Part shown: piece by piece, positions 11,270 through 24,914 of the stretch
How the letters are laid out: each line of letters starts with the position of its first letter
How positions within the stretch are numbered: the stretch's first letter is position 1
DNA from: Sipunculus nudus
Taxonomy: Eukaryota > Annelida > Sipuncula > Golfingiida > Sipunculidae
DNA: 64,000 bases
Assembly (NCBI GenBank): GCA_026874595.1
Contig: CM049313.1
Span: forward strand, 65,230,159 to 65,294,158
Direction: 5' to 3'
The notes under the pieces: model-generated
The model's input: only the letters and a program-made list of their open reading frames with translations
What the model was told of the DNA's origin: nothing
Database searches by the model: none
Program-made: the position numbers and the translations under genes

Positions 11270-12150
11270 TTTGGTTTGTTTGTCTGTTGTTTTGTAAGAC
11301 TGTCTGTTAGCACCATGACTCAAGTTCTTGAAAAAAAAAAATTTATTGAAATTTTCAGAATAGCTAGGCAATGATACAAGGAACATTTGATAAATTTGGG
11401 GATGATCCTGACCACCATCTTGATTCAGGAAATATTTTGGACAATGCCATACGTCGGAATGACCTTGGCGTAGTATCAGTATCTTATAACGTTCAGTGAT
11501 GTTCTGTTGTGTTAATCAAACATTTCCGACAATGCCATAATGGGGTAATAAGCCGAACTGTTAGAGATTTGCACTCTCTGATTGCAAATTTCTAGTTAAA
11601 AATGAATATCTCGGCGTTTGAAAATAATAGCAATTCGTTAAAAGTGAGAAATCGTACAATTTCGGCGTTTTCAAAACCTTGGTACAAATCGTGTTTTCAA
11701 ATGACAATGCACGTGAAATTAACACGACATACTCCAATTATTTAACTGCGTGTACAGCAGTAAATACTTGAGAACCACAGCATACCGCAGGGTATAAAAT
11801 GTAGCAAAAATTGAAAAAAAACCAACACCAGTGATGCATGCTTTAGACCTGTCTTAGTGTTGCCATTTGATGCTGTAAATTTTCCTTAACCGTGTTCTAG
11901 ACTAGTGTAAGCTTAGTATTACACTATAGACATTGATCAGTTAAGAAATCAATTTAGAACCGACAATTTTCAGGTTCTTCTTTTTTAAGAAATAGACACC
12001 ATAGCGGCTCGGGGAATCAATGTTTGTGAAAGCTCAGCTGCCAAGGACCTGACAGTATGACGACTAGCCCAGGGTAAAAAACTGCCTTTTGCACCGTGTC
12101 TGATCAGAACGGGAGGTTATAAGTGTGTTTTAAACGACGGATAAAGCTTT
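11270..12150 (+). repeat. Dispersed repeat R3, single copy outside the clearly paired arms
   Basis: Shares order and sequence with 18,590–19,430 (TTTGTCTGTTGTTTTG-like start, a GATACAA and GATAA block, GCACGTGAA, then CATAGCGGCTCGGGGAATCA) at visibly higher divergence. Also present inverted at about 56,760–57,990. No coding potential supported. Confidence 0.6.
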
Positions 12151-12450
12151 CCAAATATGTTTAGAAATCAAACCTGTAATAGGAAGATTGGAGAAACTGA
12201 AGCGGTTACAGTGACACATTATCACTAGACATTTCACTTAAAAGTCACGGTTAGACCGACCTTGCTGAACCTGTTCATGTAACATAATGAGATCGTGCTT
12301 TCAGAATATAGGTCGCATTTACATCGATGTTGTTTTTTTTTCCAAAGTAAACCTGTATCTTTCTGACTGAGTTAAAATGAAGTCCGCGGCTTTTTGAGAA
12401 GAAAAGAAAAGGTAATGTAAATTAGCTAATAATTTTATTGAGTTTATATT

Positions 12451-12599
12451 TTGCTTGAAAGCCATATGCTGTAATACAGTTACAGGTTTTGTCACTTTTC
12501 CATTGCCAGAAGATGGGAACGGCTATTTTAAGGAACATGTTTGGATAAAAGATGTCCAAATGTTGCTGAGTAAAGGTTTATGTTTCTTGAGTTTGACAT
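12451..12599 (-). pseudogene. Highly decayed exon 1 of an NNMT-like gene
   Basis: From ATG at 12,599 the sequence starts MSNS. After a frameshift it keeps the exon-1 spacing: FTQQHLDIFYPNMFLK, and near the end CITAYGFQAK, where intact copies read FAQQYENDFDPQMYLE and VITLQHRVFKQ. Its 5' flank (12,661–12,690) carries the GCAGAGCGGTATC block found upstream of the intact gene at 40,492. No exons 2–3 follow on the minus strand. Confidence 0.55.
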
Positions 12600-14487
12600 G
12601 AAAAATCAGACCTGTGAACACGCTTTAAACTAATAGTCCTCTTACCTTGGTTCTTTTAGCGTACACTTGATACCGCTCTGCTGTCTATCACTGGCTCAAC
12701 AGTGGGAGCCTTGTTCACTTTGAAATGATGTTTGTATTAATCCGCACAAGAATATCTACATTCTGTACTTAGGTTGCACGTTACTTTTTTCAATTTCGCG
12801 TTGTGCATAAAGAAAGACATGAGTCTGACTACGTTAGCGTTTGTAATTAATCAAGCATATAGCTATTGTTAAATAATTGTTTTTATACATACATGGAGCA
12901 GGGAAAGATGTTCCTACTTATTATCTTGTAAATATATTTGCGAATGCAAATATCTACCGTAATACACATTATAAGTATTTAGTTATACAAAACATAAATG
13001 ATATATAGTCTAAATATAAAGTGGGTCGCTAGTCCAGTCAGGATCATATTACATATTAAACCGTTCGCTCGTTTCATAGTAATGATCTGTTTTTTTTAGT
13101 TAAAGTGTATTTATAGAATTCAATATTTTATTTACAATTAAGATATTTTCTAATGAAAGGTGTACTCTTTTACCTAGGAAGCATATCCGAAAACGATTTT
13201 CCACAAAGAGGAAATGTTTATCAGATGTATATCACATTTACAAGGCAGTCTTGTGTATAAAAATTAGTCCTTTGGGGGTTTATCCAGATATACATATTAT
13301 TACAGGAAAACATAAATGTAGACCAAATTAATCTGAATGGGGTTAACAGGGACGTTTCTGGAATCGGTCAGCGTGTAAATCTTTGAACAAATTGACAACG
13401 TTATTTACGTTTTTCTCAGGAAGAAGCCGAAGGATCTAACGTTCATTTAGTGCAACGGTCGTTGTTACTGCAATTGGAGATTAAAGGGAACCCTTGGTAT
13501 ATAAGGGGTCCGATTGTGGCACGTCATGAGTGAGAGTGACATTTATAAAATAAGATAAAGATAAGATAAGTATAATTTAAAGGCGGTTTTCTATGCTCAA
13601 CAAATATAGCAAAAGCTCTAGGAGCTTTTGTCACCGACCATCTATATGAGAGATGTAATCAAATGAGAGATAAAAAGTCAGAAAACAATATAACACGTAT
13701 GATGTTTACACATTTCACTGTAGTCTCAGTCCATCTTTCGTGTATAGTAATTAAGGCGATACTGATTTTTTGTGGCAGGTTAGTTTCCTCATTGAGCTCC
13801 ATGTAATCTTCATCCCACGTCTCCATGTCTTTAATCTGCAATATCATATTCTGGATGTACGGGAGAAATAACTCCCTTTAGTTTAGTCGGTAAAGGTTTA
13901 ATCCGTTAAGTACGTCCTCAAGAGTAAGCTTCTTGTTTATATGTTTATACATGTCAGACTGGTAATAATCTTTCAATTAGTGTTCAATATCCAAGTCCGC
14001 TGCTTATAAATGGGCTTGAACACAATATACTGCTTTTCACTGCTGTAAGACATGATAAATTTATGTAGAGAAATAAAAGTTTATTTATTGCTTTGTTGGG
14101 CTGATATGACCTCCTGTCTCCAGACTATGCTGACCACCCTACCACAACATATCAGTGACGGGAAACCTTCATTCCAACTCACAGGACTGCTTACACAGAC
14201 ATAGCATGCTTACCTCAGACAAGGAGGAGTGTGTCATGAGAGGAGGGGGCAAAACTTGCGATACCTGCAGTTTGCATTTACATACCATTCTATTTCCAAG
14301 TGTTTTATGAATAGAGCTAAATATATCGTCATGGCAATACGTGTTCGTATCTGGGTCTGATCCTAAATAAGAATGATTTTTATCAATTAGATTGAAGTCT
14401 GTTTTCATGTTGAAGATGTGGGATATAATTTTAACCTAAACCCATTTTGTCATTCGGTATTTGAAAGAAGAGTTTTAGACTACTTCA

Positions 14488-14926
14488 CTAGACCTCGCTC
14501 TTTCTGACCCGAAATCCAATGGCACTTGCAGCAGCGTCACCAACCGGGCTAACTGAAGGCTCACTTCCGAAGCTCTTCTCTTCATAAAACAAAGGTTTGA
14601 AACCGCCTTTAGAGTATACCTGTTTTACCCGGTCTGATGTTAAGCTTAAGGTATCTATTTTTACGTCACCAACAAAATAATGATCTTCTTGTATAAAGGT
14701 CATATGGAAGAAATACCCATTAGGCTTTAGGTACTTCAGCAAGTTCTTGACAGATTTTTCAAAATCTTCGAGGTAGGTGCAGGCCGACTGTAAACAGGCC
14801 GATGTTGTAACGCACTCAAACAGAGTCACTGGCTGGCCCAGGAAAGTACCGTCAAGAAGAATATCAATCTGAAGGATTCCTTGGATTCTTTGTCTGAGCA
14901 CGTCTTCATAAAATCGCGGTGGTTTC
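14488..14926 (-). pseudogene. Orphan NNMT-like exon 3 with an open frame
   Basis: A complete exon 3 (439 nt) with acceptor TTTTACAG before 14,926 and a TAG at 14,488. It encodes FYEDVLRQRI, FECVTTSACLQSAC, LKPNGYFFHM, HYFVGDVKI and a full C-terminus ending IGFRVRKSEV. The frame is undamaged, yet no exon 1 or 2 lies upstream on this strand: the space is taken by the LINE fragment and other repeats up to an unrelated relic at 25 kb. The right-arm partner at 61,631–62,070 is broken. It could be expressed only if spliced to distant exons; otherwise it is a recently stranded fragment. Confidence 0.7.
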
Positions 14927-15639
14927 CTGTAAAAGTTTAAACCTGCGAGGTTGATACTTTTGATATTTCAATGTGACATGGTTTTTAATAACATGAATCA
15001 ATACACATAATGTTAATACCATGTTCATAAGTCTTTATTTACAAATACAAGTCAGTATTACTGCCATTTACCTAAACCAAATATATTAGTAATGAAATGT
15101 TGCTAGCAATATGAAACACTTCAGGTCTTAATTTTCTCAGAAACTATATAATTTGTGGGATAATATATGATTCCATTGTATGTCATTATATGTCTAATAA
15201 AAGAGTGGAAATAATTCTAAAGTATATAAATCAAGTAGCCCCAAAGTCTAATTGATAAATATTATTCAAGAATAACTGTTGTATCTCAATGTGTTTATTT
15301 ATGTAAAGAGTTTTCTGTCAACCTCCCAAAGTGACATTCTAAATAAAATAAGAACATTTTATATGCAATGTATTACAAGGATATCTACTGTCACAACAGA
15401 ACAATGTTAAAATTATTAAAGTAAGGTTGTAGTGCCAACTCTAACAAAAGAACATTCTTCCATGTGTGATGCCAGTGACCCTGGCTGAGACATTAAATTC
15501 TGTTAGGTCTATGCCATCCATCTAATCACCTTAAAATGATGGTCTAAGTAAGTAATTTTATATCTAGTTTTTCCAAAATATTGGAAAAGACTTAGTAGCA
15601 GAAATGAATCAAATTTTACTGAAACAAAAACCAGGAATC

Positions 15640-17235
15640 ATTACTTTATTAGAAAAACCAAGGAAAGACCCTAGATCAATTTAGTCATGGCGCCTGATAA
15701 GTTTATCAATATAGATAGTAAAATACTGGCGAGTTTGGCTTAAAAGGCTGAAGAAGATATTACGAGGGATAATTTCGCAAGAACAAAGTGAATTTATAAA
15801 AGATGGTTTTATTGGTGATCCTGCCAGTTCAATCGATGATATGTTGTGTTATTTTAAGCAGAGGTTTGTACCAGGTGTTATGTTTGCATCAGATTTTGAA
15901 GGAGCCATCAATTCAGTAGATAATGTGTTTATTTTAAGTGTTTTAAAAAGGTTCGGATTTCGAGAAAATTTTATGTTATTGGTAAAACAATGTAAACCAA
16001 GTTGGGAAGTATAGTTATCAATAATATAGTTACCACACGGTATTTTTAATAGAACGGGGTACACGACAAGGTGATCTCATTATATGTTATTTGTTTTTAA
16101 ATGCTGTTGAAATATTGGAACATTAGATTCGTTTAAATAATAATGTCATATGAATAAAAGTCCTTGACACAGAATTTGAAATGTGTATGTTTGCAGATGA
16201 CACAACTTTTTTTTATGCATGGTAAAAATTCGGTTAACGAATTTGTCAAATAAATCAAAATGTTTACAGAGTATTTATTGCTCTTTAAAAGTTAATAATG
16301 ATAAATCTGAGGCAGGTTGGTTAGGCTAAGATAGAAGCAGACAGGATAAACCCATAGAATGTAGATAGTTAGATTTGACTGTAAATGATATAAGAATCTT
16401 TTGTATATACTTTGTTTATGATTCAGATATTGCTATGGAGCAATAAATTTACAAGAATAAAAAAATAATACTTTAAATGTATGGAATACTAGTACACTGA
16501 TAGTGTATGACAGGGTTTAAAAAGATTGATCACTTTTTTTATCTACTATAATATGTGTGATCCTGCAAAAGGCTTAATTTGCTGAAGTATTAAGTATGAT
16601 AAACCTATTTATATGGAAGGATAAAAGGCCTAAAGCTTAATATAAACCTAATGGTACCTATGAAATAAGTAGTCTTAACGTTCCAGATGTAGAATCAATG
16701 TTGAAAGCCCGACGTGTGTTATGGATTAAACGATTAATTACTGATAAAGACAAACCTTTGGTGAAACTGGTGACAGATTATTTACGTACTATTGGTGGAG
16801 TAGCATTAATACAATCAAATATTGATAAACACAGGGTCCTCTATTCCTGCCAAGTTTAATCAATCATGCATGTATTCATGGGCTTTTTGATTGCTACCCT
16901 ACATCTAAATTTGAAGTATTATGGCAAACATTGGGGAATAAAAAAATATTTAATGTCAACAAAGCATCTTACTTAAACTAAAAATGTTAGCGGCAGGGAT
17001 TCATTACATTCATGACTTAAAAAGATATTGATGGGTCATTAAAATCTTGGAACACTCTAGATGAAGGAGAATAACACAGATGAATTCAAGGTATAACCAG
17101 TATTGTCAAGGATATCTAAACATCAGCGTACCATATTAGAAGACTGGCATACCGCGAATATGCAGGAATATGATGATCCTGTTATAAAAAATGACCCATT
17201 TGTGATATCATATTGTGACGCTTTAAATAGACTTA
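15640..17235 (+). mobile_element. Decayed LINE (L1/Tx1-like) reverse transcriptase fragment, left arm
   Basis: Reverse-transcriptase signatures in order, split over shifting frames: SEFIKDGFIGDP, then DFEGAINSV (motif A, about 15,892), then ERGTRQGDL (16,052–16,081), then the catalytic FADD box (16,190–16,201), then LKVNNDKSEAGWLG. A C-terminal domain remnant follows to about 17,235. In-frame stops and frameshifts make it dead. RGTRQGD with FADD and the 'KSE' block is typical of L1-clade non-LTR elements. Its inverse partner is at about 59,330–60,965, so insertion predates the arm duplication. Confidence 0.75.
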
Positions 17236-17765
17236 CTTATTTTTTATGATAAAATATAAGTTCGCCTCTCTCTTTCTAAAAGGTGTCACTCTCTTCACAC
17301 ACATATTAGGCCACAATAGGAAGATAATTTTTGCTTGTGTTTGTCTGGGATTTCGGCATGTATGTTTGTCAGTTCCCTATGTCTGTCTGTTTGTTTGTTT
17401 ATTTGTCCAGATCCTACGGGCCACAATTTTGAACTTAATGCTTTAAAATCTATACAGTTAGTATATAATCGACCAGAAAAGAAGACACCCCTTATAATTT
17501 TTTTCTTTCTAACTCTGTCAAGAATGGTAGTAGCTGCATAAACTATAGCTCATATTTTTCGTCACCAAATGCACTTTCTTCTCGGGGCAAAACAGTCTCA
17601 TTCTGATGTTACCATAGTGACACATAATTTGGGGAACTCTTGAAATTTCAAATGTTTAATTTTTTTGGTAACTTTATCATTTTTTTAAGTTTTAAGCGAG
17701 GTCTAGTTTTTGCAATATGTAGAGCTTAATCAGTATTGTTCGGTTGTCTTGAGGTTTTTAAAAAT

Positions 17766-18354
17766 GGCCACCAGGGGGTGCTGTACGACTTTTTTTCGAA
17801 TTTCATTGAAGATGGCCTAGAGGCCCATATTTTGAAGTGATCAGAATGTTAAATAGAAATATCTTTAAACCAGTTTTTTTTTTTGGAAAGAGCCTCCAGA
17901 GGGCGCTGCAGCTAATACAGGTCAAAGTATAATTTTTGTCTTAAAGCTTCAAAACTATAAAATATTTGTTTGTACAGAACCATAAACTAAAATCAAAGCG
18001 ATAATTCCTTGGTACACTTGACCTTAATCTGGAGTTAACATGATGACCTATTTTAAGTAATTTTTTTTTTTGCATTTTTACCTGATCTTTGGCAAATTTG
18101 CCATTTTCTTGGGCTAGAGGAGTGTAGTTTTTTGCTTCACGGAGAGTTCAGTTATGTTACAAGATTATATTTCAAGTTTTTGCAAAATGGCCACCAGGGG
18201 GCGCTGCGGGAGCTTTTTCCTATATCTCACTTAATGACGCTCTCATGCCTCAATTTTGCAGCATTCATTTTTAAACTGATTTATTTTATGTATTACAGTG
18301 ATATCTCAAAAACAAAATTTTTCATTTTGATCTTTGACCTCCAGGGGGTGCTGC
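17766..18354 (+). promoter_or_regulatory. Cluster of four CTCF-consensus-like motifs, left arm
   Basis: Four plus-strand matches or near matches to the CTCF core: GGCCACCAGGGGGTGCTGT (17,766), GCCTCCAGAGGGCGCTGCA (17,892), GGCCACCAGGGGGCGCTGC (18,189) and CCTCCAGGGGGTGCTGCA (about 18,337). The third equals the vertebrate consensus core. Binding is unproven, and such words also occur inside invertebrate repeats. Confidence 0.45.
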
Positions 18355-18589
18355 ACAGAGGACATTGCAATATATCATTATTGTGTCATATCTCAAAAGC
18401 TATAAATGATTTTATAATTTTCATTGCTGCATCTGAAACTAGGCTACAAACACGCCTCAATGTCTGGTTCTTTTCACAATTTATTTATAAATAGTCGCAC
18501 ACATAAACACTTGCTCATTTCAGTCTCCTGACCATTCTTCATAATAAAAAAATAATTTCACCTTGGACTATTTTTCTTTCAACCTCCGG

Positions 18590-19690
18590 CAAGCGCTCGA
18601 CCTATGGTCGTCTAGCTTGTTTGTCTGTTTGTTTGATTTTCTGTTTATTAACAACATGACTTTAACAGTTCTTTAAAGGATTTTGTGGAAAGTTTCAGGA
18701 TAGCTCGGCTATGATACAAAGAATCATTGATAAGGGTCGGGGATAACCTGGTTCACCCTCTGGATCCAGGATTTTTTTGGAATTTTTTGGACAATAGCAT
18801 ATGTCGGTAATTACCTGGTGCTTAGTGCCAGTATTCTTTAACGTTCAGTGAGTTTTTTTCGGCGTGTTCAAAACCTGTGTACCAATCGTATTTCTAGATC
18901 ACAGTGCACGTGAAGTGGACACGATATGGTACGATTCTTTCCGTTGTATGCGTGTGCCGCAGTAAATATTAGAGAACGGTAGCGTACCACTGCGTATTAA
19001 ACGTTGAAAAAAAAGAAAAAGGCAACCCCGTGTGATGCCGGCTTTAGACCTGTATTAGTATTGCTGTGTTATACTGTAAATTTCCCGGACGAAGATCTAG
19101 ACTCGTTTCAAGACCAAACGCTTAGCATTGTACTGGGGACATCGATAAATTAACAAACCAGGTAAAGCCATGTTAACCGGTCCGTTTCTGTGGCACGTGT
19201 TAAGTTTATAGTTTACATTTTGTTCCTTGGATTTGATATGTAGTAGTAATTTCGACCCGACCATTTTCAGGTTCTTAATTTTCATGAAATGGGCACCATA
19301 GCGGCTCGGGGAATCAAGGTCTGTTGAAAGCTCAGCTGCCAAGGACTTGATAGTATGCCGATTAGCCCAGAGTAACAAACTGCCTTTTACACTGTGCCTA
19401 ATTAGAACGGCAGGTGATTCATAGCAGGGTAAAAAACCTAGCCAGGACCAACCGAATATACCAACCTCATTATAATAAGAAGTCGTAACCTCGTATGTAA
19501 TTATAATTGTTTTGCTTATACTTGGTAAAAAGAAATTATAAGATACCGCATGCAGTTTGACATTGTAGGACAGCAATCTCTCCCTTTCTTTCTCTTTCTC
19601 TCTCTCACTCTTTGTATGTTTCTCTGTCTCTATCTGCCTGGCTGTCTCTCTCACTCTCTCTCTTTTTCCACAATGGGAATAATCTGAAAC
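18590..19690 (+). repeat. Dispersed repeat R3, left-arm copy
   Basis: Related to 11,270–12,150 and inverse to about 56,760–57,990. On the minus strand it supports a 199-aa open frame that begins in a CT/GA microsatellite. The frame runs through repeat sequence shared by all copies and is not credible as a gene. Confidence 0.6.
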
Positions 19691-20486
19691 ACACACTAGA
19701 AAAAAAACCTAATTAAAGCTGTATAACTTCCTCCAGTACTAGTGGGTTTTAACATGTTGGTTGATATATATTAGGATCATATTGTCCTCGAATCGTGTAA
19801 ATGTATCGTTACAGTGGTGCAGGGATCTGAGGAACAATATTTTATGATTACATGGCATATATCGATTGCCGTGTTTTCCAGTACCTGCCGCTGGTAGTAT
19901 AGAACTATTTTCTGCCCTCTCATACCTTCTACCTTAATGTATCAGGTATATCAACGATCTAATGAAAATATATAAGCCCTGTTCCATCCACAAAATATGC
20001 CTATGTCCGTTTAGTATAGATGACTCACAGATGTGGGAAGGTAATCAAAGGAGAGATTTTTTTAAATAATCATATACATACATATACATGTTATGTGTTT
20101 CTGACACATTTCAAACATACTACAATTAATTTAAAAATAAAATATTATGTTTACGGCATATATGTTAATTCTAAACAAGGCTTAGATATATTACACAGTA
20201 AATTAAAAAATGGAAGCAAAGCCTATTATTCTAATATTCAATATTTTCCTCTTTGAGATATATTAATATTATTATCTGGAAAAAAAAACAGTGGGGGAGG
20301 GGCTTGACCATTTACCATCCCCTATTTCTAAAAATGATGGGAGATTTATACCTTCAACCCCCTATTGACGTCCCTGAAAGTCAGATTAAGGTGATGAACG
20401 TGTTGTTTAAATATGTTATATGACGTTATCGCCGATGCCAGTCTCATCCCAATTTACACTTTGTCATCCCGTTTTCTTCATGTTTT

Positions 20487-21667
20487 TTTCAGAGGGAGCA
20501 TCCGTTTAGACCAACACCAGGGACGGATCAAGGATTAAGGAAAGGGGGGGGGATCCAACCCAAAAAGACTAAACAGAAACCTGAAAACAGGTCCCAAGGT
20601 CCCGTAAAGGGGATGAGCAGGCCGCAAACATTGAGCAGTAACCGTTTAAAATGGTTGCGATGCTTAAATAAAAAGGGGGATGGATGTCTAGAAACCCCCT
20701 TCAATTCCGCTTCTTAACAAGCAATAAAAGGCGTTATTCATTTTACATCTGTCTGCCGCTCTTGACCAGTAAAAGTCACTTCTGGATAGACGAAGAGTAC
20801 CCTGGTGTTAGAAACTTTGGCCAGGAGTCTTTTCGAGGAAAACTGCTGCAAATATTATGGATCCGAAACAGTGCCAGCGCACTGACCGTCGCACCAGCGC
20901 CAGACTGTGACTGTGACATGCCATGTGTTCTATATGTATATATAGTAATTCTTCACTATACTTACTGAAGTCTGTACCTGTCGAAGTGTCGTGTTAGCAG
21001 GAGTTGATTTTAAACTTGTTTACTTTGGAAAAAATTAAGAGTTTTTCGTGTTAAGGGGTCGACACCAAGCAATTGCCATTGGTATGTTTTGTAATATGAC
21101 GAGTCAACTTTCCGATGAAGTTTATAAATAAGTGTTTATAAACCTTAAGAAAGGTACACAATGGTGACCTAAAATGAATGAGTTGTCTGATTAATTATCC
21201 CTGGATTATTCTTGATCTTAATTTATTCAATATCACTTGTATGAAATACATTGAAAATGCCTTTTTCGTGTTATGAGGGAAAGCAAAAATGAGAAATAAT
21301 TAAATTAATCTAATCCCGGACTTTCTTCTCTTCATGTCTTCCTGTCATACACATGAACTCATACACACACACGGAACAAATCATTATGGTTGCACTAAAA
21401 ACAAAATAAAAAAAATATATTTCAGCATTTATGTTCTTAAATTTAAAGAAAAAGCATCTATTTAAGAATGATATAGACATCACAGGATATGAATTATGTC
21501 TCTTATTATTTCAAAATCGGGAAAATCTATAATTAATATAGTTTCCCCTTAATATATGCCTTTGTGTCCATGAGGTCAATGACTAATAAGCAGTTGGGTC
21601 AATGTTTTCTCAAGGGTGGAGGGATGACTCGCAGTCGTCGGAGGGCAATCAAAGTTTTTTTATAATC

Positions 21668-21754
<87 letters not shown>

Positions 21755-22980
21755 AAGGCGTCGGGTATATATTATGATCTAACGTTACAGCTGATGTCAG
21801 TCTCATTCCAATATATACCTTTTTTTCCTGTTGTTTCGTTTTTTCAGAGGGACCATCTGCTTACACAAACACCAGCGGTCTCCAAGGATTTAGGAAAAAG
21901 GAGGGTCTCAACCCAGGACGAGTAATGATAAAACCTAAAAAATTGTTCCCAGGTCCGGAAAAGGGGGGGGGGGTAGGTCCGCAAAAATTAAACTGAAACC
22001 GTGAAAAAAGGTTGTGGCGGCTAAAAAAGGAGGGCCAGGATCCGGATCGCCTGGAACACCCCCCCCCCCTCCATCCGGAATCGCCTCTGAAGACGCTATT
22101 AAAGGTGTTATTCATTCTATGTTTGTCTGCCGCTCTTCCAGTCACCGCTGGATTTAGGGGGCGCAAACTGGTGGTAGAGACTTTAGCCTGGAGTCTGCTC
22201 AACCTGGAATCGATCCGAAACAATTTCTAGAGCCCTAACCAATACATCAGCGCGAAATCACACTCCGACGGTCATATGCCACCAGCTCGATTTGCATATA
22301 TATATAGTAAACGCTCACTCTACTTACTTTTTTCTATGCAAGAAAAAAAAATGCCATGTTAGCAGGAGTTATTCATACATAAATTTTGCCGTAGAATGTT
22401 TACACGGGGAAAAAACCTGAAACCCTTTGAATTGTTGGTGTTTAGGGGTCAGCAGCAAACAATAGTCATTGATATGCTATATAAATATTACAGAAGTCTA
22501 CTTTCCGATAAAGTAATATGTATAAACCTATAGATGAGATACACAGAGGAGACCCGGAGTAAATCATGTGCCTGTTTAAATTATTCCTTGAATATTCTTG
22601 ATCTCAATGAATTGAGTTTCCAATGTATGAAATACATAATAAATGCCTCGTTCGTGTTATGAGTATACACAAAAATGTGGAATAACGAAATGAGATAAAT
22701 CCCTGAAGCTTTTTATCTTCATGTACCCCTGCCATACGCATGAATGCATACACACGCACGGAACAAATCATTATAGTAAGCATGAAACTTTATATAAAAA
22801 GGAAAATAAATTACTTCGGAATTAACGTTGTTAAATTAAAGAAAAGGCATCAATCAAGAATTATGCTTTACGAGATATCAATTATATCTTTTAGCCTATT
22901 TTTTAAAAAAAGGGGAAATTTTTGAATTAATATAATACATAAAAATTAACTACTAAACCATTAATTGTAGCTGGGATCCC
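20487..22980 (+). repeat. Two tandem ~1.2–1.35-kb units of a poly-G/GGATCC-bearing repeat
   Basis: Unit 1 starts TTTTCAGAGGGAGCATC at 20,487, and unit 2 starts TTTTCAGAGGGACCATC at about 21,841. Shared later blocks include 21,050–21,300 against 22,440–22,690 (AGGGGTC, TTCCGAT, ATTCTTGATCT). A long (TA)n tract lies at about 21,679–21,761. The right arm (about 54,500–56,140) keeps unit 1 but lacks about 1 kb of unit 2 (left 21,960–22,985). Confidence 0.6.
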
Positions 22981-22985
22981 TTTCG

Positions 22986-23833
22986 TTGGAGCAGTGAAAA
23001 CACGACTCAAGAGGCATTTATATTCGCCTGGTAAATCTTACTTGAGTCCTGAATCGAGTCATACCCGGTATTGTACTGGATAGTTCACCCACCCTGTGGC
23101 ATTCAATCTGTGGGTAAACAACAGCTAATTTTAACATGAGGTTAAGAGTGATGAATTAACACAGCCGTCACATGTGCACTAAAACTCCGCTCTATAGCAA
23201 CGAGTCATTTCCTGCATGGCATACAACTTGACTGCCGCCTGTAACCCGTGCGAGCCATTTTTGTTTTAAGGCGGTCAAAACTTTAACAAACATACAGAGA
23301 GATTTACCAATATGCTGAGGTAAAACATAATGGAAGGTGTTCTAGAAAGTTACGCCAAGTAAAGCTAACGAAAAGTCAGGTATAATGTCAATTTACAGGC
23401 TATGAGGCGTTCCCATAAATGATGGAAATATTTGCATCGTCATAGAGCCTCTTAGCGGTCCATGATTCAACAGGTAACGGCACTCTGACCCTATTATTGA
23501 AAATTTCAATTCTAAAGAAAGTTAACCAGTTACATATGCATGTACATGTATGTAAAACGTCCAAACTGTAAATATAATGAGGAAAGTCATGATTTAATGA
23601 GATAATTGAGACACTATATTTATGAGCAAAAGCTATCCCGTATTCTCTATCAAGACAACAAAAATCAGGCTGATCTTGAGATGCTTAGCCAATTGTTGTA
23701 AAAGAATATAGAGTATGTTATTCTCTTAAAACTGCTACTTATTTAGCACTGGTTGACTTCAAACTAGCCTGTTCTGTATCATAAAGAAAATAATTAATTT
23801 TTATAATATCAAGAATGGTGAAAATCAGTATGG

Positions 23834-23878
<45 letters not shown>

Positions 23879-24910
23879 CTAGAAAAGCACTCAGAGAGCG
23901 CAAACCTTTGCCATTTCAGTTCATTACCTCTATATAGAATTGTCAGAAATAGGAGATAAACACAGCAGGACAATCACTGAACTTAATAGCATACTGACAC
24001 CAAGGCAGCTCATTATTCCCTTATAACATGGTCATAAATACAGCATTTTTTTTTTAAATTTCCATGATCCAGATGGCCATCCGAATAACCCCGAAAGTTT
24101 ATTCATTTCTTCTTTGTATCATTGCCGAGACATCCTGGGCATTTTTTTTTCATGTAGTATAAATTTTCCTTTGAGGTTGAAACTGTTTGAAGCATTGGCT
24201 ATGGCTGCATTACTGCTGTTTAAACAAATGGTTTCAGGTACGTTTGGTCTACATATCTTTGAGAAACATTGCAGCATGACATTATGACTTAAATAAAGAA
24301 GATCAGCAATATTTTGCACGAGCTATACTTCGTGCAGCTCGTAATAAGATACCAATTATGATTAACTATCCCAATCTTCCTATCAATGCAGTTCTATATC
24401 AGCTATTTTGGTGAAAAGCTATTTATATATTGTTGACAAACAATTTAAATATAGATTCCCTAAGATCAGCTAGGGTGAAATTCGGGAAAGTGGACAATTT
24501 GAAAAGCTCAAACTACATTTTAAATTTATTTCATTGCATTTAGTCAGAGAAAATGTTTTTACTTGTTTTTATGTTATTTTACTTGTATATCAAGACGTGT
24601 TACATATTATCTTGGTTCAAAAATGTGTTCAACACAAGTGATCGGCAGTAACGTAGATGTTTTAGGTTTATCATTTCATTTTGCTTCAAACTGTAATGTA
24701 ACTTTACATATATATATTGATATATTGATATATTTATATATGTTAGTGTTATAGGAAATCATGACTCAACCTAATTCTCAAATAAATACTTTTTTCCTCT
24801 TCTTAATAATCTAGAATTCGATTTTTCCTATAAACATATTGTAAAGAAGTAATTGAAACAAAAATAAGTAGATGATATGGATATTTCAGCAAGCATAGCA
24901 AGTTTAGGTG
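22986..24910. other. Non-coding; includes a left-only insertion of about 1.1 kb
   Basis: No gene seen. The interval from about 23,675 to 24,790, including a (TA)n tract at about 23,838–23,877, is absent from the right arm. There AAAAATCAGGCTGATCT (inverted at about 53,875) runs straight on into TTTTTCCTCTTCTTAAT. Confidence 0.6.
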
Positions 24911-24914
24911 CAAA

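Noticed and set aside
18132-18494. 120-aa frame over the CTCF-like cluster
   Set aside because: Low-similarity hydrophobic translation of repeat sequence; the right-arm version differs and no domain is seen.
19097-19696. 199-aa minus-strand frame
   Set aside because: Starts in a CT/GA microsatellite and runs through dispersed repeat R3. The right-arm version (56,786–57,274) is frameshifted at its end.
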